Of a stretch of DNA of 64,000 nucleotides, positions 36,730 to 47,316 are shown one piece after another. Every line of letters begins with the position of its first letter. The first letter of the stretch is position 1. The position numbers were made by a program, and so were the translations under genes. Source of the stretch: Anaeromyces robustus. Lineage: Eukaryota; Neocallimastigomycota; Neocallimastigomycetes; Neocallimastigales; Neocallimastigaceae. The stretch covers positions 1-64,000 of the forward strand of contig MCFG01000037.1 in NCBI GenBank assembly GCA_002104895.1. Reading direction: 5' to 3'. The notes under the pieces were generated by a model. The model did not search any database and was not told the origin of the DNA. It saw nothing but the letters and a program-made list of their open reading frames with translations.

Positions 36730-36756
36730 ATAGGTGAACCTGCGGAAGGATCATTC
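36660..36756 (+). rRNA. 3'-terminal fragment of 18S rRNA
   Basis: The sequence AAAAGTTAGACAAACTTAGT, then GAGGAAGTAAAAGTCGTAAC, AAGGTTTCCATAGGTGAACC and TGCGGAAGGATCATT matches the universally conserved end of eukaryotic small-subunit rRNA (helices 44-45), with A for the usual G in TTTCCGTAGG. It stops exactly at the mature 3' end. No recognisable ITS1 or 5.8S follows, and nothing upstream of about 36650 looks like 18S, so it is an isolated fragment and not a working rDNA unit. Confidence 0.9.
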
Positions 36757-36788
36757 CAGTTTTTAATGTTTTTGTATTCATTAAGCTT

Positions 36789-37001
36789 TTACTTTTTGAG
36801 TCTATCAACTATTGGCACTATATAAATAAAATTGTTATTTTCAACAATATTTTTAGGTTGGAAAATAAATGCATTATTAACTTTCTTTAATTTCAAAGTA
36901 TTTGCAAGTTCTGAGAAAGATATATCCAGATTATTATATAATTCCATTAATTTTTCCATATTATCTTTAAGAATATCTAAAAATGAATTATTTTCTTAAT
37001 C
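36789..37001 (-). pseudogene. Short coding remnant beside the LINE
   Basis: A minus-strand frame of about 70 codons reads NNSFLDILKDNMEKLMELYN and continues through SFSELANTLKLKKVNNAFIF to a TAA at 36789. Codon pattern and composition look coded. It lies between the 18S fragment and the A tail of the LINE. It could be the last exon of a gene interrupted by the insertion, but no matching part is seen beyond the LINE. Product unknown. Confidence 0.35.
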
Positions 37002-37587
37002 ATATTTAAGAATTTTTTTTTTTTTTTTTTTTTTATGGCACACAATTTGTACGTCAACTTTATTGAATTTAAATATTAAAATACATGAATCATAAAAAAA
37101 ACACATAATGAAAAAAAAATGATACTACTAAAAAAAAATAAAAACCAGTAATATATTATAGATAATAATAAATAATACTGGAGGGAAAAAAAATAGTATA
37201 ATAATATTTAAAAACAATAAATCCATACAAGCCCTTAATTCTAAATATAGAATTAAAGTAAAATTGATCTATCCTATTCCACTAGGGTCGGAAATAGGAT
37301 CGGCATTTGCCCTACTAGGCTGTCCTACTGTGTTATCAGCATTGACGTTCCTGGAGAGGTTGGTTCTAAATTTATTGAACAATATATGTTGTCTTTTACA
37401 GACAACAGGCATGATATCATTCAATAGAGCCGCAGATCGCAACAAGAATAGGGATTTTGAATAAGTACCAGATTCAGTCTGACACTTAAACAAACATTCC
37501 CATTCCATTTTGTATGGACTATCGTTAATTCTATCACTAAAACCATAATCCCTTCCACCAATTAAAAAAATATAAATACTATACCTA

Positions 37588-40500
37588 TTAACTATTTTTT
37601 TTATTACCTAATATATCTATATTACTAATACAATTAAACCTCATATTATTACTATTTTTATAACCCTTAACAATACTATTAATTCTATTATCTACACTAG
37701 GGTTATTACTGGTCCTAACTAAACTATTAAAAAGACTATCTAAAAAATAAAAAAAATTTCTATCTAGATCAGAGAAGTGATCAATACGAAGATTTTTAAA
37801 TAAGAAACAATTTATAAACCAATGATCAATTCTCTGATAACTGTCACAATGGAAACAACATGAACAACAATTAGGACAAGAATTATTAATCATTTTTGCA
37901 GCTTTAGCAACTCTAGCATCGATTTTATATCCACATCTTGCCCTAAGTATCCACCTAAAACCTTTGCTATATTCAGGATATTCTAGATTAAGTTTTAAGT
38001 AATTCCTTGATTCTTCAAATTTGTACATTTTATAAGTTTTAGCTTTAATTGATTTATCACTGTTCATGTCTCTGTCCCAATAGAATTCCATAATTTCTTT
38101 AGAAGAGGATGAAATATTGTTTAATTTATCATTTAATATTTTACTTTCTTTGTCCCAAGTCCATTTTCTTGTTGTAGCAACATTATTAACTATCTTAGAG
38201 ATAATGCAGTTGGAGTCCTTCCACTTATTAAAACATCTAACCTGAGCTAAAGCACATTTACCAGAAAGTGGAGGAATATTGAGTTCTTTTGAGATGCAAT
38301 AAATAGAAACAAAAGAATTAGGTTTCGAGTAGCCTAAAATCCAATAAAAACCTTTGTTAATAATTGTTTGTGTAGAACTAGTATTGTTTTTGTTAGAACC
38401 AAGCAAAGGAGCGTAATAGGAAACTTGTCCAATAACTTTTGCAGAGAATAAAGTTCTTTTAAGAGGAATAGGAATCAGATCATTTTTTAAAAAACCTTGA
38501 ATTGAAAACAAAGCCTTACTAACTTTATTTTTCATTTTACTAATAACGAATTTTAAATCTAGAGATTTGTGAAAGGGAACACCAAGGTAAGTATAACAAT
38601 CTGTTTTAGGGATTGGGATTCCTGTTAAATAAAAGGTAGGGTCTTCTCTAAGAATATATTCCGAATTTTCATGTCTAACAGCAAATGTGGCACATTTATT
38701 AATTCCAAAAGTCATCTCATTGTCCTTAGCCCATTTACCAACTAAACGAAGAAGTTTATTCATACGAGATCTACTAGGGGCACAAAGAACAATATCATCA
38801 GCAAATAATCCTCCACAGCAATATTCAGTATCTATTTTCACACTATTATGCAGGCAATCGTTGAAGATGTCGTTGATAAACAAATTAAAAAGTATAGGAG
38901 ATAAGGGACATCCTTGTCGAACTCCTTTAAGTATACTGAAGGAATCGGAAAATTGTCCATTAATTTTAACACAAGCTTTGGAAGACAGATATAGGTTCTC
39001 CAAAAATTGAAAGCATTTTCCTTGTATACCAAGGGTATAAATTTTCGATAAAATGTTATAGATGGGCACAGAATCGTAAGCTTTTTTAAGATCCAGAAAA
39101 GCTAAATAAGTATCTTCCCCTTTGAATTTACGTCTTTGACAAATAGAAAGAATAGAGATAAAAAGACTAATACATTCTTCCTTATTCCGAAAGCCAAATT
39201 GTTCTGGTCTAATGAATCCATGACTTATACCATATTCAGAAATTCTAGAAGCAATAATTTTCGAAAGAATCTTAATACCATTATTGATAAGAGAGATACC
39301 ACGATAGTTATCACAATTAGAAAGATCGCCTTTTTTTGGGATAGAAACAATGGATGCATTATTCCAAAAAATAGGAAAATCACCATTCCAAATACGATTA
39401 ATTAAGAAATGGAAACAACTAAGACCAGCCGGAATATAGGAATCATTATTTGCAGAGTCATCTGAAGAGGAATCAGGAATTAAAGCTTTATAAAATTCAA
39501 TAGGGATACCGTCGGGACCCGAGGCTTTAAAGTTAGGGATAGAAAGGATGGCCTTTTTGATTTCTTCAATGCTGATATCTTGGTTAATATCCCATACTAT
39601 GTTATTTCCACTCTTTATACGATTGATAGCGGGAGAATACTTCCAGAATTTTTTATTCATGCTATGTCCAGTAGAGTCATTACTAAGTTTCTTATAATAA
39701 TTACACCAAACATCTAATTGATCTTTAGTACTATACACTAAGTTATCTTGGTGGTCTCTGATAGGATGAGGTATAAATAACTCCTGATTGTTATTTTTAA
39801 TATTCTTCTTAATCCATGACCATGATTTTCTGCTGTCATTTTTTAAGGTAGCCTCGCAGCCTATTTTAATCCAAAATAAATAGTTTTGTCTTCTAAATTC
39901 ATTACATTTTTTATGAATAGATTGGCATAATTTATTATAAGATGCAACAAGGATAATAAATTGATTAGGTTCATAATCTAAATGGCTCTTTTTAATTTGT
40001 CGATACTTCAAGCTTTTAATTCTTTGAAGACAGTAAATATTACGTGACATATGGAACATTGATTTCCTAATTTCAGTAGAAGATGTAATTTCAAGATCCT
40101 CTGCAATTGAATTAGATGTATCAATAAACTTATCAACTAGATCATCAATAGAAAGATAAGGATTATTAAAAATCTCATTATTTAAAATAGCAAACTTGTT
40201 ATTGTCAACAATATCGTTTTTCATTTCCTTACAGCGAATTCTATTCCATTGAACAACCTTTTTTGGGTGAGTAAAGGAGAGATCAACAAAGTTTTTCTTA
40301 CAATATACTAGCATTGGTTTATGATCAGAGACTGGGTGATAATCAATAAAAGAAGCATACGATATAAGGTTCAACATTTTATAATTAACCAAAGCATGAT
40401 CAATATCTGAAGATAGATTACCTTGAACCCAAGAGATTCTTGAACTATTGAGAGGTAAAATCATCCAACCATTAATTTGTGATATTTTTTCTTCAAGGTC

Positions 40501-41517
40501 CACTGTTTTCATGTTAAAATCCCCAACAAGAATAGAAGCATGATCACGATGAATATTAAGCCATTCAATAACTTCTGCTAAAGCACACTTCACTTGTGTA
40601 GAATGAGAGCTGACGGGGATATATACATTTCCAACAGAGCATTTAGAGTCGTAGATATTATAATTGGTTAAGGAAATAATGTAATTAAATGAATTCTCTT
40701 CAAGTATTGCTTGACAAGATTTATGAAAACCTAAAAATAAACCTCTCATGCCTGGAATACTATCAACTGCTCTTCTAACAAAATAACGGTAATTGGGAAT
40801 AGTGACTTTACATGGTTGACTACTATTGGAACCAGAACCATTCTTTGTTTCTTGAAAACAGAGGAAAAGAGGTTTGAATAATGTGATAAAGTATTCGATA
40901 CTATCTTTCTTTTCATGGTTCCATCCATTGGTATTCCAACTGAGACAAAAAGTAAATTTATCTTTGATAGAATTAAGAGAGTTGAGATTAGAGTGTATAC
41001 TAACTAATGAGTTGCGTTGAGAAGAATCTGAAGTATTAGATTGTGAGGATGTTGTAGTAGAATTACTTTGGTTATTAATTGAATCATTAAAGTTTGTTGT
41101 AGAATTACTTTGGTTATTGATTGAATCATTAAAGTTTGTTGAAGAAGAAAATAGTTGATTTCTGGTCTGTTGAAGTGATCTTTTACGAATATAATGAGTG
41201 CAATTACTATACGACAAGCGAGCATTTGAGATATGTGATACAAATTTCTTTTTGAAATCATCAAATTTGAAGTCAGATGATAAAACCTTGATCCTAAAAT
41301 ACCAACCTCTAGAACACATAGATCGTTTAACTGAAAGAATGTACTTGTTGAACTCCTTAAATTTCGATTCCAGAAAATCCATCATATATGCATTGGTCCA
41401 TGAGTGAAGGCCATTGATGAAGATAATGCTAGTGTTGTTAATATCAATTCCATAACAACGGAAACCACGAACAAACACATTACTATTTTCGTTACTATTA
41501 TAAAAATTCCGTACCAT
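37588..41517 (-). CDS. LINE ORF: endonuclease-reverse transcriptase, 1309 codons
   Basis: Uninterrupted frame. Residues ~30-105 look like a small RNA-binding (RRM-like) fold (SIIFINGLHSWTNAYMMDFL to GWYFRIKVLSSDF). Two copies of NSTTNFNDSINNQ-type sequence (about 125-155) form an internal tandem repeat. The apurinic-like endonuclease spans about 190-415: LSWNTNGWN, FLCFQETKNG with the catalytic Glu, ILVGDFNMK and SDHKPML. The reverse transcriptase follows: NYRGISLINNGIKIL, PEQFGFR, YLAFLDLKKAYDSV, GVRQGCPLSPILFNLFIND and the catalytic LFADDIVLC near residue 905. A Cys/His cluster (CPNCCSCCFHCDSYQRIDHW) lies near 1211-1230. All catalytic motifs are present, so the protein may still work. It copies its RNA into nicked genomic DNA in cis. 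The clade (L1/Tad-like or other) was not determined. Confidence 0.93.
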   Translation of the reverse strand: MVRNFYNSNENSNVFVRGFRCYGIDINNTSIIFINGLHSWTNAYMMDFLESKFKEFNKYILSVKRSMCSRGWYFRIKVLSSDFKFDDFKKKFVSHISNARLSYSNCTHYIRKRSLQQTRNQLFSSSTNFNDSINNQSNSTTNFNDSINNQSNSTTTSSQSNTSDSSQRNSLVSIHSNLNSLNSIKDKFTFCLSWNTNGWNHEKKDSIEYFITLFKPLFLCFQETKNGSGSNSSQPCKVTIPNYRYFVRRAVDSIPGMRGLFLGFHKSCQAILEENSFNYIISLTNYNIYDSKCSVGNVYIPVSSHSTQVKCALAEVIEWLNIHRDHASILVGDFNMKTVDLEEKISQINGWMILPLNSSRISWVQGNLSSDIDHALVNYKMLNLISYASFIDYHPVSDHKPMLVYCKKNFVDLSFTHPKKVVQWNRIRCKEMKNDIVDNNKFAILNNEIFNNPYLSIDDLVDKFIDTSNSIAEDLEITSSTEIRKSMFHMSRNIYCLQRIKSLKYRQIKKSHLDYEPNQFIILVASYNKLCQSIHKKCNEFRRQNYLFWIKIGCEATLKNDSRKSWSWIKKNIKNNNQELFIPHPIRDHQDNLVYSTKDQLDVWCNYYKKLSNDSTGHSMNKKFWKYSPAINRIKSGNNIVWDINQDISIEEIKKAILSIPNFKASGPDGIPIEFYKALIPDSSSDDSANNDSYIPAGLSCFHFLINRIWNGDFPIFWNNASIVSIPKKGDLSNCDNYRGISLINNGIKILSKIIASRISEYGISHGFIRPEQFGFRNKEECISLFISILSICQRRKFKGEDTYLAFLDLKKAYDSVPIYNILSKIYTLGIQGKCFQFLENLYLSSKACVKINGQFSDSFSILKGVRQGCPLSPILFNLFINDIFNDCLHNSVKIDTEYCCGGLFADDIVLCAPSRSRMNKLLRLVGKWAKDNEMTFGINKCATFAVRHENSEYILREDPTFYLTGIPIPKTDCYTYLGVPFHKSLDLKFVISKMKNKVSKALFSIQGFLKNDLIPIPLKRTLFSAKVIGQVSYYAPLLGSNKNNTSSTQTIINKGFYWILGYSKPNSFVSIYCISKELNIPPLSGKCALAQVRCFNKWKDSNCIISKIVNNVATTRKWTWDKESKILNDKLNNISSSSKEIMEFYWDRDMNSDKSIKAKTYKMYKFEESRNYLKLNLEYPEYSKGFRWILRARCGYKIDARVAKAAKMINNSCPNCCSCCFHCDSYQRIDHWFINCFLFKNLRIDHFSDLDRNFFYFLDSLFNSLVRTSNNPSVDNRINSIVKGYKNSNNMRFNCISNIDILGNKKNS

Positions 41518-42049
41518 TGTGATTATATATATTTAATATTGAAAAAAATAAAAAAGAAAAATGAAAGTGCAAAACTAAAATATATATATATATTTTTTTT
41601 TTTTTTTAAACTAAAAAGATCGAGTTAAAAAAAATGTAGACTAGTAATAACTGAATGTAAATTTTTCACTGTTGTTTAAATTTTACAATTGTTTATCTTC
41701 TTTACACTATTATAAAAACACTTTTAGAATATTGATTAGTTGTTATAAAATCTCTTTTTGCGAATGTAAATATATTTGAAATCTTGTAAATTCTTAAATT
41801 CATGAAATTAAAAAAAAAGTTAAAGTTGAAGAACTCAAAAATAACTATTCTAAACTCTAATAAAGTATAAGCACATGCATTTGAGTGAATCAAGCTCATT
41901 CAATAATTAACGCAATTACAATGGATTCATACAGTGATAATATACAGAAATACATGAAAGGTAAATTTAAAAGAAAATACAAATATCTCATTTCCTGCAT
42001 ATCCAGCTTATACATATTATTAGAAAAAAGAACAATTATTTAGGAGACT

Positions 42050-42143
42050 TCATAAAATGCCCTTAACGTCGCCATGTATCGACAGGCATTTACCCTCTTC
42101 TGAGCATTCCAAATGAATGGAAGTACAGGTCCTCAGAAGAGGA
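42050..42143 (-). other. Two G+C-rich stem-loops at the presumed 5' end of the LINE
   Basis: CCTCTTCTGAG and CTCAGAAGAGG pair over 11 bp, with TTCC/GGAA inside. The adjacent AAATGCC/GGCATTT pair (7 bp) encloses GTCG/CGAC. On the plus strand the block runs directly into an A run of 15, so a small plus-strand retroposon is an alternative to a LINE 5' UTR. Confidence 0.55.
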
Positions 42144-42159
42144 AAAAAAAAAAAAAAGA

Positions 42160-42577
42160 AGAAAATAAATAATAATTACAAAAATTAAAAGTATAAAATG
42201 ATAAAATAATATATATACATTTATAATAATAATAATTTTAGATTAATATTTAGATAATACTCAATTTTACTTTAAAAATATATATAAATAAATAAACAAC
42301 AATAAATATTATTTAATTAGTATTTAATAAAATTGTAAATATTTCTTTTATTAAGGTTTTAAAAATATGAAAATATGATTAATTTTTTATTTTATTATAT
42401 ACACTTATATAATTATATAAATAATGCCATTAATTTTTTTTTTTTTTTTTATATATATATTATTTTCATTCTTTCAATTTTTATTTTTATTTTTTAATTA
42501 TTATAATTTTGTTATAAATTATTAATTGTATATTTTAATATATATTTATTATTTCTTTTCTTTATTCTATTCTATAC

Positions 42578-42612
<35 letters not shown>

Positions 42613-43836
42613 TTATTATAATATTAAATACAAAATTACTATTTTTAGTTATATTTAATTCTATAATACATTTTAATATATTAAAAACAAAAAAAATAAT
42701 ATTCAAATATAAATTCCTCTTCTTCATTTTTTTTTTTTTTTATTATTTAAAATTTTTTTTTTTTTCTTGAGATGGATAAGCTTTTGTTATTTTTTGGATT
42801 TTTTTTTCTTTGTTTAAAAAATATATTATTTATATACTTTTTTCTTGTATTTTTTTTTTATTTTCATTTTTAATTTTAACATTTTTTATTTTTTTTTATT
42901 TTTAATTTTTTTTTTTTTTTTTAAATTTTTGACGAGGATAAGCTGTTAATTATAATTTAATTTAATTTAATTTAATTTAATTTTTTTTTTTTTTTTTTAA
43001 TTTGTTTTTAAAATAAAAATGATTTTGCGTTTATTCGAATCATTTTTTTTATATTATATTTGGAATTACTTAGTTCAGTTTTTTCTTTTCTTTTAAAAGA
43101 TGATAGAGGATTAACAAAAAATTATGTTTTTATGAAATATTTGATATTAAAAATACTAATGGAATATAATGTGAGTTTATGAAGATTATGAAGAAAGTTG
43201 AGGAATTTTTTAATAATTATATCAAAAAAAAATTTTTTTTTTTTTCAAATTTATATATTTATTATATATTATATTATATTATTTTTTTTTTTAATATTAT
43301 ATAATGTATTACAAAAATTAAAATGTTGAATAGTATTACATTAGATAAAATTGGGTATAATATTAAATAAAATTGTATAATGTATATATATAGGTAGTGA
43401 ATATATATTTATTTATTTAATTAGATATGTCTAATAATAAATAAATATATGATAAAACTATAAAAATAATAAATATATATTTATATATATAATAATAAAT
43501 TTATAACATAATTTACTGAAGTTATATAATATTTGATAAAAATAAATTTAATGTAATGTATTTATAATAAAAATAATGGTGTTTAAATAATCATTTTATC
43601 TTTTTTTTGGTTTTTTTTTTACAGTATTTATTTTTCTTTTAAAAAAAAAATACTATTATTATTATATATGATGTTAAAAAGGTTGAAATTAATAAAATTC
43701 ATTCACGGATATTAAATATTTTTTCCTTTATGACTGGTATACTTAAAAAAAAATTATTTTATTTTATTTTATTTTGTAAATATATGGTATAATTTCTTCT
43801 TTTTTTTTTTAATTTATTTTCTTTTATACGTTATAT
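42160..43836. other. AT-rich DNA between LINE and mitoferrin gene
   Basis: Homopolymer tracts and a TTTAA repeat near 42955-42985. No coding signal. Confidence 0.6.
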
Positions 43837-44793
43837 TTAAATATCAATTTCATTTTCTTCTTTTTGTTTTTTCTTATTTAAAATATATTTACAAAATTCA
43901 TAAGCTGTCCAACTAATAGCAGTTGATGGCATATTATAAAGCATTCTTGGAACCATACCTTTAGTAAATCCTATGAGACCATTTCTTTTATAAATAATTT
44001 TTGAAGCTTGCCATAAACCATTAGCATGAACAATAGTGGAATCTGAAGATGCTCCACGTAATTGAAGTAAAGTTTTTGAAACATCTAATGGATTTGTAAT
44101 AATAGAAGCAATACCACCAGCCATAGCACCAGCAATAATATGTGATTTTGGATCATATTTACCAGATGGATTTAATTTTTTACGATAGTATTCATAAATA
44201 ATAAAATGTATGGAATTGAAAGGTATATTCATTAAAAGTGTTGTTGGATAAGAAACATAAAAAGCACCTATACCTTCCTTTTTTAAAATATTTATACCAC
44301 AATTAATCATTCCTTTAGAACTTTGAACTTGCATTCTTTGTTTTATAACATCAAATGGATTTAAAACAGCTTCACTTAAAACAGTAGCTATAGCACCAGA
44401 TGCCGCTTCTTTTACATGACTTTTACCTTCTTCTATATTCATTTTATGTTTAAAATATTCATAACTACCATAATAAACAGCATGTGCTGGACCTGCACCC
44501 ATAAACATAGAACCTACACCTTTCCATAAACCTTTTAAACTATAAACATTTTTTGATGCTACTTTACCACCATCTGTTATCATTTGTAATCTAGTTTTTA
44601 TACTATCTACTGGGAACATAACACAATGTTCTGCAATACCTGCTAAAGTACCTGCACCTGCATTAATTAATAAGGATTGAGTAGGAAGAGATTCATAGTC
44701 TTGTTCTTCTTCAGCTTTACTATAATAATCCTTTTTAATATTTGTTTTAAGGGTAACAGGTTCTTCGGGAACACTAAATATTGACTTTAACAT
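43837..44793 (-). CDS. Mitoferrin-type carrier (MRS3/4, SLC25 family)
   Basis: Single-exon, 318 residues, the usual length of the family. Three carrier repeats each have the signature: FPVDSIKTRLQM (~60), NPFDVIKQRMQV (~145) and NPLDVSKTLLQL (~234). Mitoferrin-specific stretches are GAGPAHAVYYGSYEYFKH in helix 2, NIPFNSIHFIIYEYYRK in helix 4 and MPSTAISWTAYEFCKYIL in helix 6. Family members import iron across the inner mitochondrial membrane for Fe-S cluster and haem synthesis. In an anaerobic fungus the membrane would be hydrogenosomal, where hydrogenase needs Fe-S clusters. The N-terminal ~35 residues are acidic and have no clear presequence, as is normal for carriers. Confidence 0.92.
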   Translation of the reverse strand: MLKSIFSVPEEPVTLKTNIKKDYYSKAEEEQDYESLPTQSLLINAGAGTLAGIAEHCVMFPVDSIKTRLQMITDGGKVASKNVYSLKGLWKGVGSMFMGAGPAHAVYYGSYEYFKHKMNIEEGKSHVKEAASGAIATVLSEAVLNPFDVIKQRMQVQSSKGMINCGINILKKEGIGAFYVSYPTTLLMNIPFNSIHFIIYEYYRKKLNPSGKYDPKSHIIAGAMAGGIASIITNPLDVSKTLLQLRGASSDSTIVHANGLWQASKIIYKRNGLIGFTKGMVPRMLYNMPSTAISWTAYEFCKYILNKKKQKEENEIDI

Positions 44794-47273
44794 ATTGATA
44801 TTGAAATACTATTTTTTTTTTGTTCGTTTTAAATAAAAATTAAAATAAAAATGAATTTAAAAGAAAAAAAAATATTAGAAATTTTAAAATTTCATTTAAA
44901 ATTATATGTAATAGTAATAGAGTATATATATTATGTATTATATTTTAAATTACTATTATTATTATTATTATTAATACATACTTTTAAATAATTTAAAAAG
45001 GTATCAAAGAATTATAAGGTATTATTAAATATATATGTATATATGTATGAATGAATTAATAATTCTATAAATATTTTTTAATAATTTTTCCTTTAATATT
45101 ATTATCTTTCAATGTCTATTTTTATTTTTATTTATTTTTATTTTTTTAATTATTATTTAATAAAAATTAAAAATTAAAAAAAAAAAATAAATTTAATAAT
45201 TTTGAATGAGTTTTAATAGTGATCGTATTTTGGAAAAATAAACTTTTTTTTTTTTAATAAAGTCTAAAATTTCTATTTGAATTTTGTTATCCAAAAATTT
45301 TAAAATGTTTTTTTATTTTTTTTCTGTATATATATTTTATTTTTAAAATTTCAAAATTCAAAATTCAAAATTCAAAATTTTAATTTTGTGAATTGAAATT
45401 TACTGAAATGTATTTTTTTTTTTTTAAAAAATTAAATGAAATTTCTTTAAAATTATTTTACTATATTAATATAAAATTAAATTTTATAAAGATTTTATTT
45501 GCTACTTCACTTATTTTAATATTATATTATTTATTGTTTATTCTAATATAATATTATTTTTTTTTTAATAATAATAACAATTATAATGTATATAAAAATA
45601 AATTATTATTATTTTTCAAAAAAAGATAAAAAGTCAAAGTGCAAAGAATTAATAATTAAAAAAAAAAAAAAAAAAAATTTAATCTTTTATAATGATATTT
45701 ATATATTTTTTTTTTTTTACTAAATAATAATAATAATATTAAATTTATTTTAAATATTATTTGATATTAAATTTTTTTATTTGTTATCTATAAAAAAAAA
45801 AAATAAGATTTTTGAAATTTTTTATTATAAAATAAAAAAAAGATTTAAGCAATTCAATTAATAATACATTATAATATATTAAAATTATCAAAACCTATTA
45901 AATTTTAATATATTTATAATATACATATTATATATTAAAATATATTATAAATATTATTTTTAATATATTAAGAAAAAATAAACGAATAAAATAAAACAAG
46001 CTTTATTTTAATTAAACATCTAAAAAATGATATTTTAGAAATAATAAAATAAAATAAAATAAAATAAAATAAAATATTAAGAATAATAAAAAAAATTAAA
46101 AAAGTTACATTAACAATAATTATGATAATAAAATAATAATAAAAGGCTTTTTTTTTTATTTTTTTTAAATTATATGTTTTATTTAAAAATATTTCATTTG
46201 ATTTCATTTCCATTGAAATATATTTTTATTAAGTAAAGTATTATATATAATATATAATATATAATCCATTTATATTTATATAATAATTTTAAATTTTTGA
46301 ACAAAGGGAATAATATAACAATCATAGAATTTATTTTTTCTTTTTTCTTTTAAAGTTTTCTATTTTATTTTTTTTAATATACAAATACTTTATAATACAA
46401 TTTTATATATGTTTATACATATATTAACGATATAAAAGATATTTAAACTGATTCCTTCTTAGTTCCATGACATAAAATTTTATACAAAATTGTTAAATGT
46501 TAAAATGTTAAAATGTTAAAATATTAAATATTAAATTATAAAGTTTTTATTATTAAATAATGAATAATATTGAATAATAATAATATTAAATATTTTAATA
46601 TTATCTTTAAATTAATATTAAAATTTTCATTTTTCTCTCTCACTCTTTTTTTGTTTGTTTTTTTTTTCCTTGGTTTAATTTAATATTATAATATTATAAT
46701 ATTATTCAATATATTATTATTATTATTCATATTTTATTTATTATGTATTATTATTCAATATTATTTATTATTTATTATTATTTATTATTATTTATTATTA
46801 TTATGGTTGTTTTTTTTTCATCATCTTTTATATTTAATATATTTATTTAAGGCATGATTATTTTTTATTTTTATTTTTATTTTTATTTTTCTTCATTTTA
46901 GGAATTTGAATTTCAATTTAATTTACAATATAATCTAATATATATAAAATATTTTTTAAATTCAACTATTGGCTATTTTATGATTTCTAATATATTATTC
47001 ATGGAAAGTTTTTCAAGTAATTTTTTGTTGATCTTGAAAAAAAAAATTTTAAAAACTTAAAAATAAACAATAATTATTAATATATTATGCAATATATTAG
47101 AATATAAAAAAATTCAATTAACACACTATACAAACCATTCCTATAATTATAATTTAATATATGAATAATTTAATATAGGTTAGGAATGGATTATAAATTT
47201 TATGGGTTTAAACTCCATTTTTTTAATATAAATAAATTTGAGAAAATTTATAAATAATAAATAAATAAATGAA

Positions 47274-47316
<43 letters not shown>

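Larger units (their letters stand above)
37013..42143 (-). mobile_element. Near-complete LINE (non-LTR retrotransposon)
   Basis: The minus-strand element ends in an A tail (T run at 37013-37034). It has a 3' UTR (37035-37587) that closes with CAATAAAGTTGACG and AAATTGTGTGCCAT, one long ORF (37588-41517), and an upstream region of about 600 bp that is more complex than host DNA and ends in two G+C-rich stem-loops (42050-42143). The left end is firm. The 5' end is a guess from the change in composition, and no target duplication could be established. A second and a third truncated copy occur at 54.5-55.96 kb and 17.25 kb. Confidence 0.85.

Noticed and set aside
36757-37000. ITS1 following the 18S fragment
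   Set aside because: The minus strand of this stretch reads as a coding remnant, and no 5.8S sequence follows.
37264-37508. Opposed 66- and 79-codon frames below the LINE ORF
   Set aside because: They lie in the 3' UTR of the LINE, which is conserved at the DNA level in the degraded copy, where these frames are not kept.
38687-41407. Several short frames on both strands within the LINE
   Set aside because: Shadows of the continuous 1309-codon frame with clear reverse-transcriptase motifs.
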